Source of the DNA: Aporhodopirellula rubra
GTDB taxonomy: Bacteria; Planctomycetota; Planctomycetia; Pirellulales; Pirellulaceae
Assembly (NCBI RefSeq): GCF_014192335.1
Contig: NZ_JACHXU010000016.1
Location: forward strand, 143,805 to 207,804
Reading direction: 5' to 3'
Length of the DNA stretch: 64,000 nucleotides
Shown in pieces: positions 37,256 through 45,776 of the stretch; the stretch's first letter is position 1, and every line of letters begins with the position of its first letter. The notes under the pieces are model-generated. The model did no database searches. It was given only the letters and a program-made list of their open reading frames with translations, and was not told the origin of the DNA. A program made the position numbers and the translations under genes.

Positions 37256-39298
37256 ATGGCCGGCGTGAATATTGACGAGAACCATCGCGGATCGATGGCA
37301 GATGGCAGCCTCGACCAAGCCGAATTGGATTCGCGATGGCGGGCCGCCGAAAAAATCCTCCGCCACCGATTCGAGCACGACGGCCTGCTCCCGGCCCAGC
37401 GGAAAGTGATCGAAAGGGTGCTCCGCGGGCATAACGTTTTGGCCGTCCTGCCCACCGGACACGGCAAAAGCCTCTGTTATCAACTGGCCAGCCAAGTGCT
37501 GCCGGGCCTCACCGTCGTCGTCTCGCCGCTGGTCTCGTTGATGAAAGACCAGTGCGATTCGCTGGCCCACAAATCGATCAAAGCCGTCCGGATCGATCAA
37601 TCAGTCTCGCCCGATGAATTCCGTGATGCCTGGCGATCGGTCCGCTCCGGCGAAGCCAAACTGCTGTATCTCGCCCCCGAACGTTTCTTCAACGAGCGAT
37701 TTGCGGCTCAGATCGGTGACCTCCCGCTCTCGATGCTCGCCATCGATGAGGCCCACTGCATGAGCCAGTGGGGGCACCATTTTCGTCCCGACTATCTGCG
37801 ACTGCCCGAACTCGTCGAACGCTACCGAATTGGGCAAACCCTCGCTCTCACCGCAACGGCCACTCCGGCGGTCGTCAAAGACATTCGCGGCGCATTTTCG
37901 ATCGACTCCAAGAACACGATTCGCTTATCAACTCACCGCCCCAACCTACGGCTGCACTGCACCCCGACGCGAACGGACCAACGCGACCAGATCCTGATCG
38001 ACCGACTCGGCGGCCCCCCGAAAAAGAAGACTCGCCGTAGCGGCACGGCCAGCCCATCCCGCAGCAAACGACGAAACTCCACACTGGTTTACGTCACACG
38101 GCGAAACACGGCCGATCAACTCGCCGATACGCTGCGGGAGAGCGGCTTCGCACCCCTCGTGTACCACGCCGGGCTATCCGCGGCCGAACGAGACGATGTC
38201 CAGCGAGAGTTTATTGAATCGGACAATTCGGTTTTGATCGGCACGATCGCGTTCGGCATGGGCGTCGACAAAGCGAACATCCGCCGCGTGATTCACTACA
38301 ACCCGTCGCAGTCGATCGAGGCCTACAGCCAAGAGATCGGCCGGGGGGGACGCGACGGAAAACCGTGTGAATGCGAAACCCTGTTGGTTGCCGAAGACCA
38401 AACGGCGCTGCGAAATCTCGCCGCCAGTGACCTGCCCAGTGACGCGGCGCTCAGCCGCCTGATCGAACGATTGATCGGCCAACCCGACCGGTTCTACCTG
38501 GCCCTCGGCAAACTCGGATGGGAAGTCAATCTCTCGACGCCCGCCGTCGCCACGCTGCTGATCCGGTTGCAATCGCTGGGGTACGTTCGATGCCTACCGA
38601 TGCGATACGACACCTACCGGATCACACCGAAATACACCAACGAAAAAATCGTCCAAGAAAGCTCACCCTCCCACCGGGACGCCGTTCGCGCCATTCTGGC
38701 TTCACTCGCCAAAGGTCGTCGGGGGTTCCGAGTCAATCTGATTGTGGCATCCGAACAGCACGGGATCGAAAGAGAAAAATTGATCGAGGCGATCGAACAA
38801 ACCGCGATCGAGGGCCTCTGGAACGTCGAAAGCGCCGATTCGATGCACGGGTACGAATGGATCAAACGCATCAAACGCCCAAAATCCTTAGTTAAATCGC
38901 TCCGGCAACACGCTTTCGATCAATTTGAGAACAACGCCCAACGCGTCGGCCAATTGATGGGTTTCCTCGAGTGTCATCGCTGTCTCGCGATCGAATTGGC
39001 CGAACATTTTGGTCACCGGCGCTCTCGCATATGTGGCCGATGTACTGTTTGTTTGTGCCAGGGACCCTTTTCAAACCAGATCGTTCCCTCTGATTCGATC
39101 GGACGCTCCGCTCTGGGGGTGCTCGAAACGGCGATCCGACAATATCCTGACCTCTTTGCAGAACCCGTCGACCAAGCCAAATTCCTGTGTGGGCTGAGCA
39201 CGCCCTTTTTCCGACGATTTCGACTATTCAAGAATCCCGGTTATGGTGTCTGCGAAGACGTCCCGTTCCAGCGAGTGCTCGCAGCGCTGACGAAGTAA
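37256..39298 (+). CDS. recQ: RecQ-family ATP-dependent DNA helicase
   Basis: RecQ unwinds DNA 3' to 5' in repair and recombination. The 680-residue protein has Walker A P66-TGHGKS, VVSPLVSLMKDQ, the DEAH box D164-EAH with HCMSQWGHHFRPDY, LALTATATP, then a second RecA domain with AFGMGVDKANIRRVIHYNPS and the GRGGRDG motif. A zinc site (CHRC...CGRCTVC) lies near residue 590. A basic insert (KKKTRRSGTASPSRSKRR) sits between the two RecA domains, at the start of the second. There is no C-terminal HRDC domain. The zinc site lies far from the helicase core, as in short RecQ forms. Start could also be the ATG 39 bp downstream. hisH follows by 33 bp. Confidence 0.92.
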   Translation: MAGVNIDENHRGSMADGSLDQAELDSRWRAAEKILRHRFEHDGLLPAQRKVIERVLRGHNVLAVLPTGHGKSLCYQLASQVLPGLTVVVSPLVSLMKDQCDSLAHKSIKAVRIDQSVSPDEFRDAWRSVRSGEAKLLYLAPERFFNERFAAQIGDLPLSMLAIDEAHCMSQWGHHFRPDYLRLPELVERYRIGQTLALTATATPAVVKDIRGAFSIDSKNTIRLSTHRPNLRLHCTPTRTDQRDQILIDRLGGPPKKKTRRSGTASPSRSKRRNSTLVYVTRRNTADQLADTLRESGFAPLVYHAGLSAAERDDVQREFIESDNSVLIGTIAFGMGVDKANIRRVIHYNPSQSIEAYSQEIGRGGRDGKPCECETLLVAEDQTALRNLAASDLPSDAALSRLIERLIGQPDRFYLALGKLGWEVNLSTPAVATLLIRLQSLGYVRCLPMRYDTYRITPKYTNEKIVQESSPSHRDAVRAILASLAKGRRGFRVNLIVASEQHGIEREKLIEAIEQTAIEGLWNVESADSMHGYEWIKRIKRPKSLVKSLRQHAFDQFENNAQRVGQLMGFLECHRCLAIELAEHFGHRRSRICGRCTVCLCQGPFSNQIVPSDSIGRSALGVLETAIRQYPDLFAEPVDQAKFLCGLSTPFFRRFRLFKNPGYGVCEDVPFQRVLAALTK

Positions 39299-39331
39299 AT
39301 TGCGAAATTTCAGAGAGTTTAAGAATCTAAG

Positions 39332-39964
39332 ATGATCACCATTGTCGATTACCAGATGGGAAATTTGCGGAGCGTCCAAAAGGCGGTCGAGCGAGCGGGC
39401 GTGGAAGCCGTCATCACCAGCGACGCGGCCGAAATCGCGGCCGCCGAACGGTTGATCCTTCCCGGCGTCGGTGCGTTTGGCGATGCCATTTCCGAAATCC
39501 GTAACCGTGACCTTGAGGCGCCGATCAAGGACTACCTCGCGGCCGACCGACCGTTTCTCGGTATTTGCCTCGGCCTGCAAATGCTCTTCGAACAAGGCTT
39601 CGAACACGGCACCTACGAAGGCCTCGGTGTGATCCCGGGTGATGTGGTCAAGTTCACATTGCCGCTGTCCTATAAGGTGCCACACATGGGTTGGAACACC
39701 GTCGACGTCGGCCCCGCCGGCGAAGACCTGGGCATCGAACCCCAAACGCACTTCTATTTCGTGCACTCGTATTACGTGCGTCCGACGGACCCAAACGTCG
39801 TCGCCCTGACATGCGATTACGGAGGCCAGTTCTGCGCCGCCGTCCGACGCGGCAATCTCTTCGCGACCCAGTTTCACCCCGAGAAAAGCCAACAAGCTGG
39901 CTTGCAACTCGTCGAACGATTCGCCCGCGGCACGTTGATTCCCAATACCCTCTCAAACTCGTAA
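39332..39964 (+). CDS. hisH: Imidazole glycerol phosphate synthase, glutaminase subunit
   Basis: HisH supplies ammonia from glutamine to HisF in histidine synthesis. The 210-residue class I amidotransferase has VDYQMGNLRSVQKA at the start, LILPGVGAFGDA, the nucleophile Cys in GICLGLQMLFE, VPHMGWN, HFYFVHSYYV and the His/Glu pair in FHPEKSQ. The domain is complete. It lies 33 bp after recQ on the same strand, and a gene of unknown role starts 16 bp after it; hisF is not in the window. The neighbours are not histidine genes, so the his pathway is scattered here, as in many planctomycetes. Confidence 0.97.
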   Translation: MITIVDYQMGNLRSVQKAVERAGVEAVITSDAAEIAAAERLILPGVGAFGDAISEIRNRDLEAPIKDYLAADRPFLGICLGLQMLFEQGFEHGTYEGLGVIPGDVVKFTLPLSYKVPHMGWNTVDVGPAGEDLGIEPQTHFYFVHSYYVRPTDPNVVALTCDYGGQFCAAVRRGNLFATQFHPEKSQQAGLQLVERFARGTLIPNTLSNS

Positions 39965-39979
39965 ACGACCAACCTACTT

Positions 39980-40603
39980 GTGAACTCTCAAACCGATCCA
40001 ACCGGTCCCACCACAACATCAGTTCCTGTCCCCCATCGACTCAGCCCCGAGGGCGCGGGACCTGCCGTTGAGTTCACATGGCAGGGTGATCGCTACGCCC
40101 ACGTTCTCCGCGATAGCAACGACGCCTCCACTCCGTGTTGTGCGAGCCTCGAAGGTGGCGCCGACGACGATTGGCCCTCCTCCGCCGCGATTCAACAACT
40201 GTCCACGGAAGTCATCGACGGCAAGACAACGATCCTGGGTGTGGGATGCTGCGGCACGAGTCACTTCAGCGTCAGTGTGCAGTACGATGCCAGCGAAGAC
40301 GCTTCATCACCTTCACTGCGATTCGATTGGGCGGCCCGTCTTTCCAAACCACTCGCGACCGGCGAAGTGAAGGGCGCTGAAAACGATGACGCCAACGCGT
40401 GGTTGGGCAGTTCGTATCGCGAAGAAACCGGCAGCGATTCGGTAAACGACACTCCCGCGAATTTTCGTTTTGACGCGATCGGTGAAGCTCTGATCAACAC
40501 AGATTCCTCAAACGCGGGTATTCAAATTCAACCGCGACAAATGGCAGAGGTCCGGACGGTTCAGTGGTCCTACCGGGTCCAACTACGATCCGCGAAAGCT
40601 TGA
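39980..40603 (+). CDS. Conserved-looking hypothetical protein after hisH
   Basis: A 207-residue soluble protein with a GTG start 16 bp after the hisH stop. It has no signal peptide. The central part (ILGVGCCGTSHFSVSVQYD) and LRFDWAARLSK look like strands of a small beta-sandwich, and the end (TVQWSYRVQLRSA) is another strand. I do not recognise the family. Its close spacing to hisH suggests co-transcription. An acidic, Ser/Asp-rich segment joins two beta parts. It could be a planctomycete-specific protein. Confidence 0.7.
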   Translation: MNSQTDPTGPTTTSVPVPHRLSPEGAGPAVEFTWQGDRYAHVLRDSNDASTPCCASLEGGADDDWPSSAAIQQLSTEVIDGKTTILGVGCCGTSHFSVSVQYDASEDASSPSLRFDWAARLSKPLATGEVKGAENDDANAWLGSSYREETGSDSVNDTPANFRFDAIGEALINTDSSNAGIQIQPRQMAEVRTVQWSYRVQLRSAKA

Positions 40604-40676
40604 CCCCGCTCGATATCTACCCTCACCTCGTTTCGACGCCCCGCACCCCAATCCAACCCTGCCCAAGTTCAATCAG

Positions 40677-43076
40677 TTAGGGCTCGAGCGAATTGAAATA
40701 CTCTCTCGCCGCTTGGTGAAACGCGAGTCCCTGCCATTCGGCGGCCCTGCCTGCGGGAATCAGCCCCACGAGAGTCGGCTCGCGATAGAGTGCTTCCAGT
40801 GTCGCCCGCACTAACGCGTCGGAGGCGTCACGTCGGCATACCAGGAACGCCGTCGTGCCTAACGTTTCGATCATCGACGCGTCCTGCGCGGTCTCTGCAT
40901 TGGGCAACTGTGGCGTCGGATACTCCGACCGCTTCAACGCCATCGGACGCAGCGTCGGGTGCTGCAACGCGATCGAAACACTCCCCGTCACTGGCAGCAA
41001 ATCCCAGTTTCCTCCCTTGAGCAAACTTCTTACCAACTCGCTGCCGGGCCCGATGCAAATAATCGCAACCGACGGCAACTCGTGTTCATTGTCCGGCGGG
41101 GAGGACACATCGTTAAGTTCAGGCCACTCAATCACAACACGAGGACACGCGGCCTCATCGAGTTGCAACGAATCCAAGATCAACTCCGCAGCACGTCGGG
41201 ACCCGCTGCCATCAGGACCGACCGCAATCGAATGACCGGCGAGGTCAACGATCGAACGGATCGGACCATCGCGACGGACCAAAACATGCACCGCTTCATA
41301 GAACAACGGTGCCACTACGGCGAGCTGACTCCCGCCAATCGCGGACGCCTGCATCGGAGCCAACTGCACTTCGCCTGACAACAAACGCGAGCGATTGTCC
41401 ATCGTTCCCGAGGTGGGAATGACTTCACACACAGAACCGGTGCCACTGCCGATCGCATCAGCCAAATGTTGGGACGCCACGGTATACAACCCACCGACAA
41501 GCCCGCCCGCCAACCGCACCTGCTGCGGCATCGCGGCGATCCGGTGTTGGTGCCACCAATTGCCTAACAAAAACAGCAGTGGCAGGACAAACATCATCAC
41601 CACAAGGCTGGATTGCAGTCGTCGTTGCCCGAGCGGCGCATCGGTCGACGGCCGCCCGGTCAGTGCCGCGACGACCGGCACCTGATGTATCCACTGAATC
41701 AATTTCCCAACCCGCCCCTTGGACCGGGCGGCGATGGAATCTCCTGTAAGATAGCAATCGAGATCATCAGCGAGTTTTCCCGCACTGGCGTATCGCAATT
41801 GCGGTTGTTTCTCCAAACACTTTTCAACGATCGCCTCGAGATCAGCATCCACGTGCGGACAAACCGATCGCAGCGCCGGCGCGGGATGGTGAGCCACACG
41901 CATCAACGTTTGCATGACCGTATCGCCCACCAACGGCGGACGTCCCGCGACCGCGGCAAACAGGATCCCGCCGAGCGAATAGATATCGCTCTGGTGAGTC
42001 GCACCGTCGCTGTTACCGACCGCTTGTTCGGGTGCCATGTAGTGCGGTGTTCCGACCGCTTCACCCGTGCCCGTCAGACTGCTGTCGGCATCGACGTGTT
42101 TCGCCAAACCGAAATCGGTAACGTGGATTTGACCGTTCTGGTCGATCATCACGTTTCCTGGTTTTAAGTCCCGGTGCAGCACACCGCGGCTATGTGCGTG
42201 TTCGATCGCGCGAGCAACATCACGAACAATTTCTGCGGCGCGGCGCGGCGGTAACGGCCCCTTCTTCAGCACACGTTGCAAGTCTTTCCCTTCGATGTAC
42301 TGCATCGAAAAAAAATGGTGCCCGGCACGGCGACCGAACTGATGCACTGCAACGATGTTGGGGTGTCGCAAACGGGCCGCGGCTTTGGCTTCGGTGTAAA
42401 ACCGACGGACCTCATCTTTCCCCGCCAACATCCCACTGCGGATCATCTTCACCGCGACCAATCGATCGAGGTCACGTTGTTTGGCAAGGTAGACGACGCC
42501 CATGCCGCCAACACCCAACACTTTCAACAGGGTGTAGTCCTCCATCTCGAACGGCAGTGAAGGTCCGTCTTGACCGCGAGGCCGGTTCGCCACCGGCAAC
42601 GTCGCGTGGGGGTCGAGCCCTGAGAAATCACCTGTCGTTTCATCAGGGCCGAGCTCATCCATTCCGACCGTTTCGCCGTCGATGTTTCCCTTCGAAATAT
42701 TAACCTCGGGAAACCAGTTCGCCTGAATGGGAGGCACATCATCGATCGATGCAAAGTCGAGAAAGCTACTCGCGGTCTCATCGCCGTCATTAATCGCCTC
42801 TTCGTCGGCGACATCGTTCTCTGGATCCGTGGACGATTGTTTCGCCGGCGATGATTCCAGAGGGTTGCCGGTGTGCGTGTACTGACCAATCAAGTCAGCC
42901 GCATCCATCAGTTCTCGCAATTGCCCCGAAAGACTCGGAAACTGTTTGAGAAAGTCTTCGCGGGAACTCAGCTCACCGCTATCACACGCCTTCAAATACA
43001 ACGCGAACGCTTCATCAACCTGCGATTCCTCATCCGCGGGTTGAGGTGTCACGTCGTCGGAGTGACCACCGCTCAT
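40677..43076 (-). CDS. Transmembrane Ser/Thr kinase fused to TAXI-type solute-binding domain
   Basis: A 799-residue protein with three parts. Residues about 1-170 are an acidic regulatory N-terminus typical of planctomycete kinases (FALYLKACDSGELSSREDFL). The Hanks-type kinase domain follows with GVGGMGVVYLAK, AVKMI, the catalytic HRDLKPGN and DFGLAK, then GTPHYMAPEQ. One helix (SSLVVMMFVLPLLFLLGNWW) crosses the membrane near residue 490. After it comes a segment close to TAXI-family TRAP solute-binding proteins (LAGGLVGGLYTVASQHLADA, VAPLFYEAVHVLVRR, GHSIAVGPDGSGSRRAAE). I infer an extracytoplasmic ligand sensor. The ATG at 43076 overlaps the sigma-factor stop as ATGA, which decides the start over a GTG at 43088. 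Confidence 0.9.
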   Translation of the reverse strand: MSGGHSDDVTPQPADEESQVDEAFALYLKACDSGELSSREDFLKQFPSLSGQLRELMDAADLIGQYTHTGNPLESSPAKQSSTDPENDVADEEAINDGDETASSFLDFASIDDVPPIQANWFPEVNISKGNIDGETVGMDELGPDETTGDFSGLDPHATLPVANRPRGQDGPSLPFEMEDYTLLKVLGVGGMGVVYLAKQRDLDRLVAVKMIRSGMLAGKDEVRRFYTEAKAAARLRHPNIVAVHQFGRRAGHHFFSMQYIEGKDLQRVLKKGPLPPRRAAEIVRDVARAIEHAHSRGVLHRDLKPGNVMIDQNGQIHVTDFGLAKHVDADSSLTGTGEAVGTPHYMAPEQAVGNSDGATHQSDIYSLGGILFAAVAGRPPLVGDTVMQTLMRVAHHPAPALRSVCPHVDADLEAIVEKCLEKQPQLRYASAGKLADDLDCYLTGDSIAARSKGRVGKLIQWIHQVPVVAALTGRPSTDAPLGQRRLQSSLVVMMFVLPLLFLLGNWWHQHRIAAMPQQVRLAGGLVGGLYTVASQHLADAIGSGTGSVCEVIPTSGTMDNRSRLLSGEVQLAPMQASAIGGSQLAVVAPLFYEAVHVLVRRDGPIRSIVDLAGHSIAVGPDGSGSRRAAELILDSLQLDEAACPRVVIEWPELNDVSSPPDNEHELPSVAIICIGPGSELVRSLLKGGNWDLLPVTGSVSIALQHPTLRPMALKRSEYPTPQLPNAETAQDASMIETLGTTAFLVCRRDASDALVRATLEALYREPTLVGLIPAGRAAEWQGLAFHQAAREYFNSLEP

Positions 43077-43747
43077 GTCGCCCACCACGGACTACTACCG
43101 GTGTCGAGCAGGGTTCGCATTTTTTGCAAACCCCGTTTGAGCAAACCGGCGACGGCCGTCTCACTCTTGCCCATCCGTTCGACGATTTCTTTCAGCGGCA
43201 ACCCTTCCATGTACCGCAGTCGAATCGCTTCGGCTTGGTTTTCGGGCAATTGATGCAACGCCTCCATCATCGCCACCACCGCCTCCTCTCGCACGGCCAC
43301 GCCGCTAGGACTGGTGATGCCACCGGGCAATTGAGCGATCCAATTTTCGCGAGACTCTGATTCGCCGTTACCGGCCGCCGCATGAACCTCTTTCTTCATG
43401 CTCCGCTTCTGCGTCATCACATGATGCGACAGGGCAGAGGCAACATTGTTTTTCAACATTCCACGCAACCAACCGGCGAACTCCGCCGGCGTCTCGCCAC
43501 GAAACGCACCAAGGTCACGCTTCGCTTCGAGAAACGTGACCTGCACGATGTCGGCGGGATCGATTCGCCGTCGCAATTGATCCGAGAGATAACGGTGAGC
43601 CAACATCAGTAGAAATCCACGATACCGACTCAGCAGAACGCCCAACGCCTCGTTGTTGCCGCCCTTGGACGCAACGACCAACGCCGTTGTCGAAGATGCA
43701 TCGACAAAGGAGTCCACGTCAGACGGCTCGCGAGAATCACGGTTCAC
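43073..43747 (-). CDS. ECF-type RNA polymerase sigma factor, planctomycete kinase-linked
   Basis: A 224-residue sigma-70 family protein. Region 2 has LLSRYRGFLLMLAHRYLSDQ and DPADIVQVTFLEAKR. Region 4 has ALHQLPENQAEAIRLRYMEG and LKEIVERMGKSETAVAGLLK, a helix-turn-helix. It belongs to the planctomycete group of ECF sigmas encoded next to Ser/Thr kinases. Its stop overlaps the kinase start by 4 bp, so both are made together and the kinase probably controls it by phosphorylation. No anti-sigma gene is seen. It starts 58 bp from the end of the next upstream gene of the Exb-type operon, which may share its transcript. Confidence 0.93.
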   Translation of the reverse strand: MNRDSREPSDVDSFVDASSTTALVVASKGGNNEALGVLLSRYRGFLLMLAHRYLSDQLRRRIDPADIVQVTFLEAKRDLGAFRGETPAEFAGWLRGMLKNNVASALSHHVMTQKRSMKKEVHAAAGNGESESRENWIAQLPGGITSPSGVAVREEAVVAMMEALHQLPENQAEAIRLRYMEGLPLKEIVERMGKSETAVAGLLKRGLQKMRTLLDTGSSPWWAT

Positions 43748-43805
43748 TAAAAACGGCTCAACGATAGTTTTTCGTGGAAATGGAAAGGCTGTTATCCCGA
43801 GCGAC

Positions 43806-45776
43806 TCACTCTTCGGGTGGAGTTGTTTCCTCGGATGGAGTCGCGTCTTCCGAACGGGGTACGCCCCCGTTCTTCTCAGCTTCGATTAACGCCGTTTCGA
43901 GATCGTTAACGACTTTGGGGTTAATGTGTTTGGACAATAATTCTCGAGTCGTGCTGAACATCTCGTCGACCTTCCGCTGCTGATTCGCATTGCGACCGAT
44001 CGCCTTGAGGAACATTGTCTGCTTTTTGCCCATGTCGTTGGCAATTTTTTCGTTGGAGGGCTCGTTTCGAAGCATCTCGAGCAACTCGTCGGCTTCCTTC
44101 AGCTTACCTTCCTTGATCCGCATGCTGATACGTGCCTTGAACAATTCGCGAACCGCGACCAAGTCGATAATGGCATTTTGCACACCTCGAATGTAGGCCT
44201 CCGCTTGCAGACGCATGTCGTCACCGGCGAGGTCAGCGATGGAGATTTCATGGTGTCCAGGCACGATCGGCAATCGCGCCAACACCGCGCCGCCGTTCTT
44301 AACATAGAGCAAACGCAGTGGGCGGTCGATTTTACCGACCATCAATCTCCCGTTCCAATCGGTGCGACCGACGAACGTCATGCTAGTGCTGTCGAGTTCC
44401 TTGTCGTAGATTTCATAACCGATCAGGGGATCGTTCGGTTTGCCTTTCGCATGCAATCTCAACATCGTGTCCTTCAATTGCGGACGAACGACAACGCCCA
44501 TTCGATGAGTCCGATTGTTCTTACGACCTTGCAATCCACCCATGCGTCCGGCAAAGAAATCCATCTCGACCATGTTCTCTTTCTTTTCCGTCACGTACAG
44601 ATACGCCCAATCGAGCGGACCGATCGTGATCGGGTTCCCATTGCGATCGTCCTTTCGGACCAAAGGCTCGAGCACGTCGCCGACGCGAACATGCGCGGGT
44701 GAGTTTTTGTCCAACGCCAACCCAGACGCACGTACCAAACCGGTCGCCGACTTCTGCCCGGCGTTGTCGATTCGAACGATCGGGGAAAACGCGTCACGGA
44801 CCGCTGCACCGACCGACTCCGCGACGGCGCCCACGGAAATCATGTCGCGGGTCATGACGGAACCGAAGTGCCGCATCAGCGTATCGAGTTCGATGACCTC
44901 CACGCTCGGCGGTGTGCCCTTCGTTTTCAACCGGGCGATGTAGATTTTGTCAAACTGCTCGATCGCCTGCACGACTTGCCCGTCGAGCGGGGGCACGATC
45001 AGTTTCGCCTTGGGGTCCGTCAGCGTATCGGCCATCCCACGAGACACCAAAATCGCCTCGGTCGATTCCTCTTTCCACATTTCCTGCAACGCGACGGCAT
45101 CACCATCAATCGCTCGCAGTTTTTCTTTCCACGCGAACTTAGCCGGCGTCGTTTTCGACTCCGGATTTTCATCGATCCGTTTGAGGATGTCTTGAATCCG
45201 TCCTTGCGTCCCCGGAATCTCATCCAGGAATCGGCCGGCATCCGACGCGAAGTGGATCCGCAATGAATCCGGATGTCCCTTTTTAAGTGCGATTACCGGG
45301 TCCGATGCCGCGATCGATGCAAACGTGATCGAACTGAGATCTCGTCGAGCAATCGAGGCAACCGCGGGAGGAGCGTCGGCAACAACGGTCCGCCATACCG
45401 AATAGAAATCTCGATCGAGAAAGCTCAATAGATCATCGCGAATCAAATTCGTGTTGATCCGTGGATCGTCCGACGCAACCCAAATCAAAACGCGATACGG
45501 CGCGTAATCAAACGGCGGTGGTTCTTCGGGACGCTCTTCAATTTCGGCCAATAAATCGGGAGTCGCGGCATCGCCTGACGAAGGAGCGGCCGCCGAATCG
45601 GTGCCCTGATCATCAACTGAATCGACAACGGGGCTGATCGCGAGACCACGTGAAGTCCACAACAGACCGCCGACCATTACGGTGACGATCAACGCGAATC
45701 CGACAACAGCAGCCTTGGTGGACGAACCGCCCGCACGTCGAGAGTGGTTGTCAAACATCACTGGCTGAGTCTCCAT
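43806..45776 (-). CDS. Membrane-anchored unknown protein, last gene of Exb-type operon
   Basis: A 656-residue protein with one N-terminal helix (about 21-42, AAVVGFALIVTVMVGGLLW) and a large extracytoplasmic body. Residues 90-300 contain a Rossmann-like or vWA-free alpha/beta part (YRVLIWVASDDPRINTNLIR). Residues 350-520 look like beta barrels (VGDVLEPLVRKDD, GPLDWAYLYVTEKKENMVEM, VGRTDWNGRLMVGK). The last 130 residues are helical. I know no family for it. Its start overlaps the solute-binding protein gene by 19 bp, so the two products are coupled. Because it is always extracytoplasmic, a role in complex formation with the upstream products is likely. Confidence 0.75.
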   Translation of the reverse strand: METQPVMFDNHSRRAGGSSTKAAVVGFALIVTVMVGGLLWTSRGLAISPVVDSVDDQGTDSAAAPSSGDAATPDLLAEIEERPEEPPPFDYAPYRVLIWVASDDPRINTNLIRDDLLSFLDRDFYSVWRTVVADAPPAVASIARRDLSSITFASIAASDPVIALKKGHPDSLRIHFASDAGRFLDEIPGTQGRIQDILKRIDENPESKTTPAKFAWKEKLRAIDGDAVALQEMWKEESTEAILVSRGMADTLTDPKAKLIVPPLDGQVVQAIEQFDKIYIARLKTKGTPPSVEVIELDTLMRHFGSVMTRDMISVGAVAESVGAAVRDAFSPIVRIDNAGQKSATGLVRASGLALDKNSPAHVRVGDVLEPLVRKDDRNGNPITIGPLDWAYLYVTEKKENMVEMDFFAGRMGGLQGRKNNRTHRMGVVVRPQLKDTMLRLHAKGKPNDPLIGYEIYDKELDSTSMTFVGRTDWNGRLMVGKIDRPLRLLYVKNGGAVLARLPIVPGHHEISIADLAGDDMRLQAEAYIRGVQNAIIDLVAVRELFKARISMRIKEGKLKEADELLEMLRNEPSNEKIANDMGKKQTMFLKAIGRNANQQRKVDEMFSTTRELLSKHINPKVVNDLETALIEAEKNGGVPRSEDATPSEETTPPEE

